From: an uncultured Gammaproteobacteria bacterium
Lineage (GTDB): Bacteria > Pseudomonadota > Gammaproteobacteria > Steroidobacterales > XN24
Direction of reading: 5' to 3'
Assembly (NCBI GenBank): GCA_947259915.1
Contig: CAMYOC010000040.1
Coordinates: forward strand, 100,265 to 163,709
Length of the DNA: 63,445 nt
Shown: positions 1 through 14,713 of the stretch, piece after piece
Layout: the number at the start of each line of letters is the position of its first letter
Position numbering within the stretch: position 1 is the stretch's first letter
Made by a program: the position numbers and the translations under genes
The notes under the pieces: model-generated
The model's input: only the letters and a program-made list of their open reading frames with translations
The model's database searches: none
Told to the model about the DNA's origin: nothing

Positions 1-708
1 CTCAATGGGGTGGACCTGCGTCTTGGCCATCGCGTCATGGGTGACGAGCTTGTCGCCGAGGGTTTCGATCACGTGGTGGTCGCGACCGGCGTGGTGCCAC
101 GCCAACCCGAGATCGATGGCATCGATCATCCTAAAGCTCTGTCCTATGTGGATGTGCTGCTCGGTGGCCGCCCGGTCGGCGCGACCGTTGCCATCATCGG
201 CGCTGGTGGCATCGGTTTCGATGTGGCCGAGTTCCTGTCCCATGCCGACGGCGCACCCGCAGTGCCGGCGTTTAGCCGCGAGTGGGGCATCGATGTAAAC
301 CTGACGGCCCGGGGCGGAGTCAAAGGGATTGATGCACAGCCAACCCGGTCGCCGAGAAAAATTTTCCTGTTGCAGCGCAAGAAATCCAAACCGGGCGCCG
401 GTCTTGGCAAGACCACGGGCTGGATCCACCGCACATCGATCCGCGCGCGCGGCGTCGAGACCCTTAGCGGCGTCAGCTATGACAAGATCGATGATGCGGG
501 TCTGCACATCACCATCGACGGGGCGTCGCGGCTGCTTGAAGTGGACACCGTGGTCGTCTGCGCGGGTCAGGAGCCGCTGCAGGCGCTCGCCGGGGAACTC
601 GAGAGGGCCGGGATCGGTCACAGCCTGGTAGGGGGCGCGTTTGAGGCCCGGGAACTCGACGCCAAGACGGCCATCGACCAGGCCAGCAGGCTTGCAGCGG
701 AACTTTAG
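1..708 (+). CDS. fadH: 2,4-dienoyl-CoA reductase (NADPH), C-terminal part; runs off the left edge
   Basis: This is the C-terminal third (about 235 residues) of a FadH-type reductase. FadH removes the extra double bond of 2,4-dienoyl-CoA intermediates so that unsaturated fatty acids can enter beta-oxidation. The reading frame is open to base 1, so the start lies outside the window. Visible features are VVVATGVVPR and a GAGGIG nucleotide-binding turn, followed by the VVVCAGQEP strand typical of the flavin/NADPH part of the old-yellow-enzyme-like FadH family. E. coli FadH is about 670 residues, so the TIM-barrel and the Fe-S cysteines should lie upstream. The lipoprotein gene follows after 5 bases. 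Confidence 0.9.
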   Translation, partial: LNGVDLRLGHRVMGDELVAEGFDHVVVATGVVPRQPEIDGIDHPKALSYVDVLLGGRPVGATVAIIGAGGIGFDVAEFLSHADGAPAVPAFSREWGIDVNLTARGGVKGIDAQPTRSPRKIFLLQRKKSKPGAGLGKTTGWIHRTSIRARGVETLSGVSYDKIDDAGLHITIDGASRLLEVDTVVVCAGQEPLQALAGELERAGIGHSLVGGAFEARELDAKTAIDQASRLAAEL

Positions 709-713
709 CACTC

Positions 714-1445
714 ATGACGAGACTCACAACCGGTGCCAGGCAAAGCTCAGGGCGAGTTATCGCCCTGTTCGCGGCCATGTTCGCGGCGGTTTTTGTCTCG
801 GGCTGTGAGTACTCTGCCAACGAAAACATCGACGTGCCCGCCGACGCGGCTTACTCCGGCGACGGCATGACCATGAATGGCGACGTGACCATAGGCCGTA
901 ACGCGGACGCCAGCGACAGCAATTTTCGCACCATGAACGGCCGCATCACGATCAAAGACGGCGCCCGGGTCAGTGATTGCGCCACCGTAAACGGCCCGGT
1001 CAATGTGGGCGAGGGGGCCGAGGCCGGTGATCTGAAGACGGTCAACGGCGATCTGGACCTGGGCCGCGACGCCCGGGTCAAGGGCAGCATCAAGCTGGTC
1101 AACGGATCGGTGCGGCTGAACAAAGGCAGCTCGGTCAGTGGTGATATCGGCACCGTCAACGGCAGGATCGAGCTGGTGACCGCCGAGGTTGGCGGTGATC
1201 TGAGCAACGTCAATGGTGGCATGCTGGTCACCGCAGGCAGCCTGGTTCAGGGCGGGATCAGGATACGCGATGCGGACGGGGATCCGATGGGCGAGCCGCC
1301 ACGGATCGTAATCGGACCGGACTCCGAAGTTCGCGGCAAACTGCAGTTCGAGCGCGACGTCGAGCTGTTTGTTCACGAGACGGCGCACATCGGTCCCGTC
1401 AGCGGCGCGACCGCGGTATCATTCGCCGGTGACGAACCCGGCTAG
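714..1445 (+). CDS. Lipoprotein built of short NG-containing repeats (bactofilin-like beta-solenoid)
   Basis: This 243-residue protein starts with a lipoprotein signal peptide: a hydrophobic core around residues 15–28 and lipobox VSGC with the acylated Cys at 31. The mature part repeats a unit of about 20 residues marked by TMNG, TVNG or LVNG turns (at least six copies between residues about 44 and 160). Each has alternating hydrophobic residues such as GDVTIG and GDLDLG. That pattern is what a right-handed beta-solenoid related to bactofilins or DUF4097-like adhesins looks like. No catalytic motif is visible. It follows fadH by 5 bases, and its 3' end overlaps the next gene. Role unknown; probably a structural envelope protein. 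Confidence 0.8.
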   Translation: MTRLTTGARQSSGRVIALFAAMFAAVFVSGCEYSANENIDVPADAAYSGDGMTMNGDVTIGRNADASDSNFRTMNGRITIKDGARVSDCATVNGPVNVGEGAEAGDLKTVNGDLDLGRDARVKGSIKLVNGSVRLNKGSSVSGDIGTVNGRIELVTAEVGGDLSNVNGGMLVTAGSLVQGGIRIRDADGDPMGEPPRIVIGPDSEVRGKLQFERDVELFVHETAHIGPVSGATAVSFAGDEPG

Positions 1446-2184
1446 CCCCCCCAGCCAGCTCTCCCTTTTCGACGCGGACGCCATCGGGCCGACGCTGCGC
1501 GTACGGCGCAGCCGCAGGGCCCGGAGGCTCGGCCTGCGGGTTTTCCCGCATGGCACGGTGGAAGTCGTCGTGCCACTGCGGACCCATGCTCGAGAGGTGC
1601 AGGCGTTTGTCGACGAGCACCAGGCCTGGATCCGGCGCGCCCGCACCGAGATGGCGGGCTCAGGCCATGCCAGCGATATATCACTGCCCAGCCGGATCGA
1701 ATTCACGTTGTGCTGCGAGCGGCACGACGTCACCTATATGGATACCCGGGGTCGAGTGCGGCTAGAGCAACGCCCGGGCCATGGCCTGGTCGTGCATCGG
1801 GATCCGGACGACAGGAACGGGCCCCGCCGACTATTGCGCAGGTGGGTCATCGACCGGGCCCGCGCGTTGCTAGTGCCCGAACTCGACAGGCTCGCGGTGC
1901 AAACCGGGCTCAGACCAAATGGCTTGCGGATCGGGCGTCAGCGCAGCCGCTGGGGAAGCTGCAGCAGCGAGGGCCGCATCAGCCTCAACTGTGGTCTGTT
2001 ATTTGTCCGCTCGGCACTTGTCGAATACCTGCTGGTCCACGAACTTTGCCACCTCTCGCACCTCAATCATTCAGCGCGATTCTGGCGTCTGGTGGCCAGG
2101 CATCTGCCGAACTATCAGCCGCTGGAACGGGAACTCGCGGGTTCCTGGACGCAGGTGCCAGGATGGCTGTTCTACGACGACTGA
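1429..2184 (+). CDS. YgjP/DUF45-family zinc metallohydrolase
   Basis: The protein carries the SprT-like zinc signature HELCHLSHLNHS near residues 204–215, preceded by RWGSCSS, both hallmarks of the YgjP (DUF45) family. I chose GTG 1429 as the start. It gives a normal family N-terminus (SQLSLFD, then a basic RRSRRARRLGLRV strand) and only a 17-base overlap with the lipoprotein, whereas ATG 1369 would overlap by 77. Length is then 251 residues, usual for the family. Substrate is unknown; members are thought to be metal-dependent hydrolases or peptidases. It converges on the patatin gene with a 13-base overlap. Confidence 0.85.
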   Translation: MTNPASPPSQLSLFDADAIGPTLRVRRSRRARRLGLRVFPHGTVEVVVPLRTHAREVQAFVDEHQAWIRRARTEMAGSGHASDISLPSRIEFTLCCERHDVTYMDTRGRVRLEQRPGHGLVVHRDPDDRNGPRRLLRRWVIDRARALLVPELDRLAVQTGLRPNGLRIGRQRSRWGSCSSEGRISLNCGLLFVRSALVEYLLVHELCHLSHLNHSARFWRLVARHLPNYQPLERELAGSWTQVPGWLFYDD

Positions 2185-2930
2185 GTCATCCATTCCCGGT
2201 TGCTGTCGACAAAACGCATCAGCGTCTCGCGCCCGTTCGCAATCGCAGCCCGGACCCTGCCACCGTCCGTGTCATAGCCGCCGAGATCCAGGTCTGATGT
2301 TGGATAGAGCAGGCGCGTGTGCACGGGAACCGGAACGTCCGTGCCAAAGGGATAGCCCGCTTTGAGGCGGCCGCGGGCATGACCCAGCACCGCCAGCACG
2401 CGGGTGGCGCCGAGGCTGAACGCGGCATCCACCGGGGTGCGTAAGAGCCACGCGCCATCAAACGCGATACGCCCTTGCACTCGCACAGTCGTGGAATAAG
2501 GGCCCGGCACGAAACAAGAGCCCAGCACCGCATCGACCAGACGCTCGTCATCATCTCGGGTCAACACGCGGCGCCGACGCTGCCCGCGCTCGATCAACGT
2601 GACCGGGATCGCCACCGGCAGGGGCAACTCGGGTAGCCTGAGATCGCCGAAGGCGCGCTCGAGTACTTCGCCAACGATGTCGCTCATCCGCCACGGCCAT
2701 TGGCCACGGAGGATCATCTCCGGGCGCAGCACCCGGGCGCCGGTAGCGGCCAGCCAGTCGGCGGTCATGGTGTTCTGGCGACCACTGGCAAGAAACGCCG
2801 CGACGATAGAGCCGGAGCTGGCCCCGGCCACATACGCCGGCTCCACCCCGATCTCTTGCAGAGCCTCGACGACCCCGACGTGGAACGCGGCGCGACCGGC
2901 GCAACCTTCGAAGGCGATGCCCAGGCTCAT
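2172..2930 (-). CDS. Patatin-like phospholipase
   Basis: This 252-residue serine lipid hydrolase of the patatin family has the oxyanion loop EGCAGRAAFHVGV near residues 9–21, the nucleophile elbow GASSG (GxSxG) near residue 38, and the catalytic Asp in FDGAWL. Together these give the Ser-Asp dyad. There is no signal peptide, so it is probably cytoplasmic or a peripheral membrane enzyme acting on phospholipids or acyl esters. It is the last gene of the minus-strand run aconitase–sirtuin–SDR–patatin, 6 bases after the SDR stop. Confidence 0.88.
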   Translation of the reverse strand: MSLGIAFEGCAGRAAFHVGVVEALQEIGVEPAYVAGASSGSIVAAFLASGRQNTMTADWLAATGARVLRPEMILRGQWPWRMSDIVGEVLERAFGDLRLPELPLPVAIPVTLIERGQRRRRVLTRDDDERLVDAVLGSCFVPGPYSTTVRVQGRIAFDGAWLLRTPVDAAFSLGATRVLAVLGHARGRLKAGYPFGTDVPVPVHTRLLYPTSDLDLGGYDTDGGRVRAAIANGRETLMRFVDSNREWMTQSS

Positions 2931-2936
2931 CGGTGT

Positions 2937-3761
2937 TCAGTCAACAAACAGGTCCTGAGCCAGCTCGGCGCCGGGCGCCACCGCATAAGACGCGAAATCG
3001 CTGACCCCGGCCTCGGCGAGGACTTCTTCGTCGATCAGGAAGCGGCCACTCAATTTGCGGCTGTCGCGGGTCAGCACATAGTGAGCAGCATCGGCCATGA
3101 TCGCCGGCTTGCGGCACTGCTCCGGCGCGATCGCGTCACCGAGCATGCGCAAGGCGGCCGTATCGATCACGGTCCGGGGCCAGAGCGCGTTGACCGCCAG
3201 ACCCTGGTCGGCGAACTCCGCCGCCATACCCAGCACACACATGCTCATGCCGTATTTGGACATGGTGTAGGCGGTGTGATCTTTAAACCATTTCGGCTCC
3301 AGGTTGAGCGGCGGCGCCAGATTCAGGATGTGCGGATTGTCTGCCTGCAACAGCGCTGGCAGACACGCTTGCGAAGTCAGGAATGTGCCGCGCACGTTGA
3401 CGCCGAACATCAGATCGAAGCGCCGCGAGGGAGTCTCCAGGGTGCCGGTGAGATTGATCGCACTGGCGTTGTTGACGAGGATGTCGATACCGCCAAATTT
3501 GTGCATGGTCTTGTCTACAGCGCCGCGGATCTGCTGTTCATCGCGGATGTCGACCTGCAGCGGTAGTGATTCACCACCGACCGCTTCGATTTCCTCGGCC
3601 ACGCTAAAGATCGTCCCCTCGAGTTTTGGGTGGGTCTTGGCTGTTTTCGCGGCGATCACTACAGCTGCACCGTCCCGCGCCGCCCGCAGCGCGATAGCAC
3701 GGCCGATGCCGCGGCTGCCGCCGCTGATAAAAATTACCTTTCCAGCGAGTGTCTCTGTCAC
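2937..3761 (-). CDS. SDR-family oxidoreductase, HSDL2-like
   Basis: This 274-residue short-chain dehydrogenase has the cofactor motif SGGSRGIG near residues 14–21, NNAS (about residue 93), and the catalytic YTMSK pair (Tyr/Lys about 167/171). The cluster AAKTAKTHPKLEGTI after the second strand and the WPRTVIDTAA segment are typical of hydroxysteroid dehydrogenase-like protein 2 relatives, which are usually linked to fatty-acyl metabolism. It overlaps the upstream sirtuin gene by 4 bases (ATGA), indicating translational coupling. Substrate is unproven. Confidence 0.88.
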   Translation of the reverse strand: MTETLAGKVIFISGGSRGIGRAIALRAARDGAAVVIAAKTAKTHPKLEGTIFSVAEEIEAVGGESLPLQVDIRDEQQIRGAVDKTMHKFGGIDILVNNASAINLTGTLETPSRRFDLMFGVNVRGTFLTSQACLPALLQADNPHILNLAPPLNLEPKWFKDHTAYTMSKYGMSMCVLGMAAEFADQGLAVNALWPRTVIDTAALRMLGDAIAPEQCRKPAIMADAAHYVLTRDSRKLSGRFLIDEEVLAEAGVSDFASYAVAPGAELAQDLFVD

Positions 3762-4525
3762 AAATCAGCTCCGTCTGATGGATCCGGACCCAGGGCCCGG
3801 AGGATAGCCGGCAGCGCCACGCCGCCCGGCTGCGAAAATACAAAATCGGCCGCTGCGGTCAGCGGCGTCGGTTCAGGGTTGATCTCTACCACGGCCGCAC
3901 CGCTGCGCGCCGCGATCCAGGCCAGCTCCGCGGCTGGATAGACCAGACCTGAGGTGCCTACCGAAAACACCAGGTCGCAGGACCCGGCCGCTTGCGTGGC
4001 CCGTTCCAGTGCCGCTTCCGGCAGCGGCTCACCGAACCAGACGACGCCGGGCCGCAGCGGCGCGCCACAGCGCGGGCAGGGCGGCGGCGACTCCTGGTCA
4101 AGGCTCGCCGTCGGTGCCGATTGCGCGCACCCTGCCGCCGAACAGCAATCGTCGAACAAGTTGCCATGGAGCTCGACCACGTCCGTGCTGCCGGCACGCT
4201 GATGCAACCCGTCCACGTTTTGTGTCACCAGCATCATCCCGCCGAGGCAGCGTTGCAGCGCCGCCAGCGCGCGATGACCCGGGTTAGGCTGAGCCTCATC
4301 CACGATCTGCCGGCGCCATTGATACCAGCGCCAGACCAGATCCGGCTGGCGCGCGAACGCCTCGGGCGTGGCCAGATCTTCCGGCCGATACCGGGCCCAC
4401 AATCCGCTCAATGCATCGCGGAACGTGGGAATGCCGCTCTCCGCCGAAACGCCGGCCCCGGTGAGGACCAGCACCGATCCGGCCGAGCGCATCCGCTCGA
4501 CCAGCACCGGCGGAATAGCGCTCAC
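3758..4525 (-). CDS. cobB: NAD-dependent protein deacylase, class III sirtuin (CobB/SIRT5-like)
   Basis: Sirtuin signatures are complete: GAGVSAESGIPTFRD (residues 23–37), TQNVDGLH (101–108), catalytic His in ELHGN (H120) and a zinc-binding set C128, C133, C150, C153. Tyr68 and Arg71 in WYQWRR match the Y-x-x-R pair that recognises succinyl, malonyl or glutaryl lysine in CobB and SIRT5. Desuccinylation is therefore likely besides deacetylation. The 255-residue length is normal. It sits 31 bases downstream of aconitase and is coupled to the SDR, so it is probably co-transcribed with a TCA-cycle enzyme that is a common acylation target. Confidence 0.9.
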   Translation of the reverse strand: MSAIPPVLVERMRSAGSVLVLTGAGVSAESGIPTFRDALSGLWARYRPEDLATPEAFARQPDLVWRWYQWRRQIVDEAQPNPGHRALAALQRCLGGMMLVTQNVDGLHQRAGSTDVVELHGNLFDDCCSAAGCAQSAPTASLDQESPPPCPRCGAPLRPGVVWFGEPLPEAALERATQAAGSCDLVFSVGTSGLVYPAAELAWIAARSGAAVVEINPEPTPLTAAADFVFSQPGGVALPAILRALGPDPSDGADL

Positions 4526-4556
4526 TCAGCGCCGGATCGACGCCGGTCGCAGCCGC

Positions 4557-7250
4557 TCAAGCCGCCGACGCCGAGCTGGCCAGCTGTCTCAGCACATAGT
4601 GCAGGATGCCGCCGTTGCGGAAGTACTCCCGCTCCTTCGGTGTATCGATGCGCACCCGGGCCTTGAACTCCACCGCCTCACCGGAATCCCGTCGGGCGCT
4701 GATACTCACCTCTGTCGCCTCAAGGTCCTCGGCGCCGTGGATGTCAAACACTTCTTCACCGGTCAGACCCAGAGACGCGGCGTTCTCGCCACCGAGGAAC
4801 TGCAGCGGCAATACGCCCATGCCCACCAGATTGGAGCGATGGATGCGTTCATAGGTCTCGGCCAGCACGGCTTTGACACCGAGAAGATTGGTGCCCTTGG
4901 CCGCCCAGTCCCGGGACGAACCGGAGCCATACTCCTTACCGGCGATGACCAGGAGTGGAGTGCCTGCGTCACGATACTTCATCGCCGCATCAAAGATCGA
5001 CATCTGCTCGCCGTCCGGAAGATGGCGTGTCCAGCCGCCCTCGGTACCCGGCGCGAGCTGGTTACGCAGACGGATGTTGGCGAAAGTGCCGCGCATCATC
5101 ACCTCGTGATTGCCGCGGCGTGAACCATAGGAATTGAAATCCTTTTGCTCGACGCCCTTGCTGACCAGATAGCGGCCGGCGGGACTGTCCGCCGCGATGC
5201 TACCAGCGGGCGAGATGTGGTCGGTGGTGACCGAATCACCGAGCAGAGCCAGCACCCGGGCACAAGAAATCGCTCCGGCCGCTTCGGTATCCAGCGTCAT
5301 ATCGGTGAAGTAGGGCGGGCTCTGGACATAGGTGGAGTCCGTGTCCCAGGCATAAATTTCGCCTTCCGGCAGCGGCAACCCGCGCCAGTTCTCATCGCCC
5401 TGGAAAACGCGGCCATAGCTGTCCCGGAACATCCCGGAATCGATATTGGCCAGCACCGTGTCATGGACGTCATGGGCTGACGGCCAGATGTCTTTCAGAT
5501 AGACCGGAGCGCCAGTGTCGTCGGTGCCCAGCGGCTCGTTGAGCAGATCGATATCCATGGTCCCGGCCAACGCGTAGGCCACTACCAGCGGCGGTGAGGC
5601 CAGATAGTTCAGTTTGACCAGCGGATGGATGCGGCCCTCGAAATTGCGGTTGCCCGACAGCACCGCGCAGCCGAGCAGGTCGCTGCTTTTGACCGCCTCG
5701 GCGATCTCGGGACGCAGCGGGCCGGAGTTGCCGATACAGGTCGTGCACCCGTAACCCACGATGCTGAAACCCATCGCTTCGAGATCCGGCAGCAGACCCG
5801 AACGCTGCAGGTACTCTGTCACCACCTTGGATCCCGGCGCCAGACTGGTCTTGACCCAGGGCCGCGTGTGCAGACCGCGTTTGCGCGCGTTGCGCGCCAC
5901 CAGACCGGCCGCGACCATTACCGCGGGATTCGACGTATTTGTGCAGCTGGTGATGGCGGCAATCAACAGCGCACCATCCTTCAATTTGGCGGCTCGACCG
6001 TCCAGCGTAAGATCCGCGGTGACATCCGTCGGCTTGCCGGCGTCGGTACGGGCTGCGTTTGCTTTGGCAAGTTGCTTGCTGAAGGCCGGTCGGGATTCCC
6101 GCAGCGGGATTCGGTCCTGAGGGCGGCTCGGCCCGGCGATGCTGGGTTCGACGTCGCTGAGTTCGAGACTCATCACGTCGCTATAGTCGGCCGGCTTGTC
6201 GCCCGGCTCCCGCCACAGCCCTTGCTCTCTGGCATAGGCTTCGACCAGCTGGATCCGTGCGGGGTCCCGTCCGGACAGCTCCAGATAGCGGATCGTCTCG
6301 GCGTCGATCGGGAAAATGGCGCAGGTGCTACCGAACTCCGGCGACATGTTGCCAAGTGTGGCGCGGTCCGCCAGCGGCAGATCGTCGAGACCATCGCCGA
6401 AGAATTCGACAAACTTGCCGACCACGCCCCTGGACCGGAGCATTTCCGTGATCGTCAGCACCAGATCGGTCGCGGTCGCGCCTTCACTCAGACTCCCCTT
6501 GAGCTCGAAACCGAGCACCTGAGGTACCAGCATCGTGATCGCCTGACCGAGCATGGCTGCTTCAGCCTCGATCCCGCCGACGCCCCAGCCGAGCACGCCA
6601 AGACCATTGATCATCGTGGTATGGGAATCGGTGCCGACAACGGTGTCCGGATAGGCCTGATGCACGCCGGCTCTCTCGCTGTCGAACACGACCCGTGCCA
6701 GGTATTCGAGATTGACCTGATGGACGATGCCGGTATCCGGCGGCACGACCGCAAAATTGTCAAATGCATTCTGGCCCCAGCGCAGGAACATATAGCGTTC
6801 GCGGTTGCGCTGGAACTCGATCTCGTTGTTTTTCTCCAGGGCGTCGCGGCTGCCATAACTGTCGACCTGGACCGAGTGGTCGATCACCAGTTCCGCAGGG
6901 GACAAAGGGTTGATCGCCTCAGCGTTGCCACCCAGACGCACCATGGCGTCGCGCATCGCCGCCAGGTCGACAACCGCCGGCACGCCGGTGAAATCCTGGA
7001 GGATGACCCTGGCTGGAGTAAACGCGATCTCCTGAGATGGCTCGGCCTTCGGATCCCAATTGGCGAGCGCATTGATGTTGTCGCGCGTCACGTTGATCCC
7101 GTCCTCATGACGCAAGAGATTTTCCAGCAGGATCTTCAGCGCGTAGGGCAGGCGGTTCACGCGGCCATCCTTCACCGCATCGAGACGGAAAATCTCAAAT
7201 TCACGATCGCCTACTTGCAGGGTCGATCGCGCATCAAATGAGTCGGTCAT
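4557..7250 (-). CDS. acnA: Aconitate hydratase A
   Basis: This 897-residue aconitase of the AcnA/IRP1 type interconverts citrate and isocitrate in the cytoplasm. The [4Fe-4S] cysteines are in [10 protein letters not shown] and the pair in [29 protein letters not shown] and the C-terminal swivel segment [15 protein letters not shown] (substrate Arg/Ser) are intact. It is the first gene of the minus-strand run with the sirtuin, SDR and patatin. The upstream gap to the mnmA remnant is only 68 bases. The isocitrate-consuming enzymes (aceA, icd) are 24–26 kb away in this window. Confidence 0.97.
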   Translation of the reverse strand: MTDSFDARSTLQVGDREFEIFRLDAVKDGRVNRLPYALKILLENLLRHEDGINVTRDNINALANWDPKAEPSQEIAFTPARVILQDFTGVPAVVDLAAMRDAMVRLGGNAEAINPLSPAELVIDHSVQVDSYGSRDALEKNNEIEFQRNRERYMFLRWGQNAFDNFAVVPPDTGIVHQVNLEYLARVVFDSERAGVHQAYPDTVVGTDSHTTMINGLGVLGWGVGGIEAEAAMLGQAITMLVPQVLGFELKGSLSEGATATDLVLTITEMLRSRGVVGKFVEFFGDGLDDLPLADRATLGNMSPEFGSTCAIFPIDAETIRYLELSGRDPARIQLVEAYAREQGLWREPGDKPADYSDVMSLELSDVEPSIAGPSRPQDRIPLRESRPAFSKQLAKANAARTDAGKPTDVTADLTLDGRAAKLKDGALLIAAITSCTNTSNPAVMVAAGLVARNARKRGLHTRPWVKTSLAPGSKVVTEYLQRSGLLPDLEAMGFSIVGYGCTTCIGNSGPLRPEIAEAVKSSDLLGCAVLSGNRNFEGRIHPLVKLNYLASPPLVVAYALAGTMDIDLLNEPLGTDDTGAPVYLKDIWPSAHDVHDTVLANIDSGMFRDSYGRVFQGDENWRGLPLPEGEIYAWDTDSTYVQSPPYFTDMTLDTEAAGAISCARVLALLGDSVTTDHISPAGSIAADSPAGRYLVSKGVEQKDFNSYGSRRGNHEVMMRGTFANIRLRNQLAPGTEGGWTRHLPDGEQMSIFDAAMKYRDAGTPLLVIAGKEYGSGSSRDWAAKGTNLLGVKAVLAETYERIHRSNLVGMGVLPLQFLGGENAASLGLTGEEVFDIHGAEDLEATEVSISARRDSGEAVEFKARVRIDTPKEREYFRNGGILHYVLRQLASSASAA

Positions 7251-7318
7251 GATTCCTCCGGAACATCAACGGATGGCTGCGGCACGGGCCGCATTATACA
7301 AACAAACACGGAGACGAC

Positions 7319-8381
<1,063 letters not shown>

Positions 8382-8433
8382 TTAGGCGTTCAGGGAGGGA
8401 TTGCGCCAGGCGAGCGCTTCCCGGGAGGCGGGA

Positions 8434-8913
8434 CTAAAGCGCGGAGACGCCGCGCTCTTCCGGCAGTCTATGCAGCGCCCGGAGGACATCCAGCGGATAG
8501 CGGCGGCCGGCCAGATAGTCGTCAATACAGTCCAGCACCATCGGGCTGCGCAGGCGGGCGTGTTCCGCCAGCAGATCGTCCCGGCTCATCCACATCGCTC
8601 GCAGGATGCCCTTGTCGAGCTCACGCTGCGGGTCATGCTGCAGACAACGGACGGCAAAGGCCACGCGCAGAAATGTCTTGCTGTTCAACGGGCTTTGCCA
8701 CAAATAGACACCGGTAACCGCAACCGGCTCGACCGCCCACGCGGTCTCCTCCAGGGTCTCGCGGATCACCGCCTCGGCCAGTGATTCACCGTCCTCGAGA
8801 TGACCGGCGGGCTGATTGAGGACCACGCGACCGGAGGCGCGTTCCTCGACCATCAGGAAACGATCCTGCTGCTGCACCAGGGCAGCGACCGTGATCTCCG
8901 GGCGGAAGCTCAT
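8434..8913 (-). CDS. nudJ: NUDIX hydrolase, NudJ-type phosphatase
   Basis: This 159-residue protein has a complete Nudix box beginning GHLEDGESLAEAVIRE and ending TLEETAW (residues about 37–59), preceded by LNQPAG. NudJ hydrolyses nucleoside tri- and diphosphates and hydroxymethylpyrimidine pyrophosphate. The identity is supported by position: nudJ lies directly upstream of mnmA in E. coli, and here the mnmA remnant follows 61 bases downstream on the same strand. Confidence 0.85.
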   Translation of the reverse strand: MSFRPEITVAALVQQQDRFLMVEERASGRVVLNQPAGHLEDGESLAEAVIRETLEETAWAVEPVAVTGVYLWQSPLNSKTFLRVAFAVRCLQHDPQRELDKGILRAMWMSRDDLLAEHARLRSPMVLDCIDDYLAGRRYPLDVLRALHRLPEERGVSAL

Positions 8914-9002
8914 GGGCGGACGTTATCAGGGTGCAGGTCCGGAAGCCAGAATGCACCTAAGAAGTATCGCCTAACTGTTTGTTTTAACTTGCCCATGCGC
9001 GC

Positions 9003-9521
9003 TCACAAACGAAGGTGACGGAATTCATGGGAGGAGGGACTCACCGCCCAGATCTCGTCAAAAATATTCAGATAATGCCGAGCCATGGTGGGTTCATGGG
9101 TATCGGCAATGGCGTCCCAGCGATCCGCTTCGGAGCGGAATACGATCGCGGACTCGTCGGCGATCATGAACGCTTCGTGATGGCTGGTGTAGCTTTCGTG
9201 GATGTTACGGAACTCGATAAAGCTGCTGAGCCGGCGGCCGAGATAGACAAAGCGGTTCGAGTCGCGCAGTGTCCGCCGCGGGTTGGTGATCAGCACACGG
9301 ATGCGTGCATAACTGCGCGACAGGCACAGGTACTTCACTGCATCGAGGAAATGCGGGTGATCATAGAGGTTGGTCTCGAGGTCCAGCGTCATGATCGTGA
9401 TGCTGCGGCTTGCCGTCCGCGCGACTTCCACCATGGCGCTGCGCACCTCGTCCTTGGTGGATAGAACCCGGCGGGTGGTCTCGGAGCGGTTATCCGGCAC
9501 GTTTTGGCCTTCTGTCAGCAT
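9003..9521 (-). CDS. DUF7931-like protein with phospholipase-D-like fold
   Basis: This 172-residue protein of unassigned function has alternating strands (SITIMTLDL, IRVLITNPRRT) and the stretch SHHEAFMIADE near residue 125, which resembles a degenerate PLD H-x-K-x4-D motif without the lysine. That suggests a non-catalytic or diverged PLD-like fold. No signal peptide or membrane segment is seen. It lies 4 bases downstream of the GNAT gene in the purB–roxA–GNAT cluster, an arrangement I associate with DUF7931 in other gammaproteobacteria. The family assignment is from memory of gene context and should be searched. Confidence 0.65.
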   Translation of the reverse strand: MLTEGQNVPDNRSETTRRVLSTKDEVRSAMVEVARTASRSITIMTLDLETNLYDHPHFLDAVKYLCLSRSYARIRVLITNPRRTLRDSNRFVYLGRRLSSFIEFRNIHESYTSHHEAFMIADESAIVFRSEADRWDAIADTHEPTMARHYLNIFDEIWAVSPSSHEFRHLRL

Positions 9522-9525
9522 CGAT

Positions 9526-9962
9526 CTAGATCTTTAGCCTCATCATCCGGTGCGGGATATCCGCCTCGTCGAATTCCTCACCCTCGGCGACGAATCCATA
9601 ACGGGCGTAGAAGTCCAGCACCCGGGTCTGACCGTGGAGAAAAACCTCCTCCAGTCCCTCGTGGCGAGCCAGGCCGATCAGTCGTTCCAGGATCGCGGCG
9701 CCGACACCGCGCCCACGCCATCGGGCCATAACTGCCATGCGTCCGATTTTCCCTGAAGGATGCAGCCGACCGGTGCCGATTGCGTCACGATTTGCGTCTT
9801 CCGCGATCACCTGTTTGCAGACGGCGTCCAATCCGTCCCATTCCAGATCCGCCGGCACGGCCTGTTCCACGACAAATACGGTCTCGCGTACCCGCCGGAT
9901 GGCCTCGGCCTCACGCTCCCAATCGGCCTCGCGCACGTTGAAATCGCTCATCTGGCGCTCCA

Positions 9963-9963
<1 letters not shown>
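9526..9963 (-). CDS. GNAT-family N-acetyltransferase
   Basis: The acetyl-CoA-binding motif A is visible as IGRMAVMARWRGRGVGAAIL (R-G-x-G-V-G), followed by VLDFYARYGFVAEGEEFDEADIPH, close to the ElaA/YitI type. Start: ATG at 9963 forms a TAATG stop-start overlap with roxA and yields a 145-residue protein beginning MERQMSDFNV. The longer frame would extend 44 low-complexity residues into roxA and is rejected. ATG 9951 is the alternative. Substrate unknown. Confidence 0.85.
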
Positions 9964-12541
<2,578 letters not shown>

Positions 12542-12674
12542 TCATACATCAGTTGCTCTGCCCGGGGTTTGTCGGCCGGCCCCGCAAGAGCCGATTGCGG
12601 TATTTTCCGGCCCAATTGAAACCTCTGCCCGGCACCTGACCGCGGCAGCTTTTTCTCATTCTCGGAGTGTCCAG

Positions 12675-14062
<1,388 letters not shown>

Positions 14063-14063
<1 letters not shown>

Positions 14064-14713
14064 TGTCGCTCGCCGACGCCGGCGGCGTCGATCTGAGGAC
14101 CCTGATCCGCGCACGCCTGGCCGGAAGCCGGCCACAGCCCGCTGAGCGTATCTCGATGCCGGGCTATGGCGATCTGCCGCGGATGATGCGGCGTCTGCGT
14201 ATCCGTCGACTGGTACCGGCGGCCGTGCTGGTGCCGATCGTCGACCGGCCGGGCGGCCTTTCCTTGCTGCTGACGCGGCGCGCCGATGATCTCAAGCATC
14301 ACCCGGGGCAGATCAGTTTCCCGGGTGGCCGTCTGGAAGACCGGGACGAGGGTCCGACCGGTGCAGCGCTGCGCGAGACACAGGAAGAGGTGGGTCTGCA
14401 TCAGGACCACGTCGAGGTGGTCGGCTATCTGGACAACTATCTGACCATCACCGGTTACGCGGTGACACCGGTGGTGGGCTTTGTACGACCGGGCTTCGAG
14501 CTGACGCTCGACACCACCGAAGTGGCAGAAGCATTTGAAGTGCCCCTGTCCTATGTGCTCGATCGGGAACGCGTGTTTCGCCGTCAGCGCCGCTTCCTCG
14601 GCATACGCCTGCCGTATTTCGAGATCCCCTATGGCGAATACAACATCTGGGGCGCTACCGCAGGCATGTTGATCAGCCTGCGCCAACGTCTGTTCGAGGA
14701 GGAGAATCCGTGA
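14063..14713 (+). CDS. nudL: CoA pyrophosphohydrolase (NUDIX)
   Basis: This 216-residue NudL-type hydrolase cleaves CoA to 4'-phosphopantetheine and 3',5'-ADP. The CoA-pyrophosphatase signature LKHHPGQISFPGG directly precedes a Nudix box ending ALRETQEEVGL (residues about 87–123). It starts with GTG overlapping the fumC stop and ends overlapping mazG by GTGA, so fumC–nudL–mazG are coupled. Confidence 0.92.

Noticed and set aside
747..1388. Long minus-strand open frame (213 codons) across the lipoprotein gene
   Set aside because: It is the antisense of a repeat-rich GC-biased gene; it has no family features, and the plus-strand product has a lipobox and regular repeats.
5625..7241. 538-codon plus-strand open frame opposite aconitase
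   Set aside because: The aconitase on the minus strand is complete with its Fe-S cysteines. The opposite frame is a compositional shadow without motifs.
8914..9002. Search for hflD between mnmA and purB, where many gammaproteobacteria have it
   Set aside because: No HflD-like reading frame exists here or elsewhere in the purB–mnmA cluster. The absence is real for the window but may only mean relocation.
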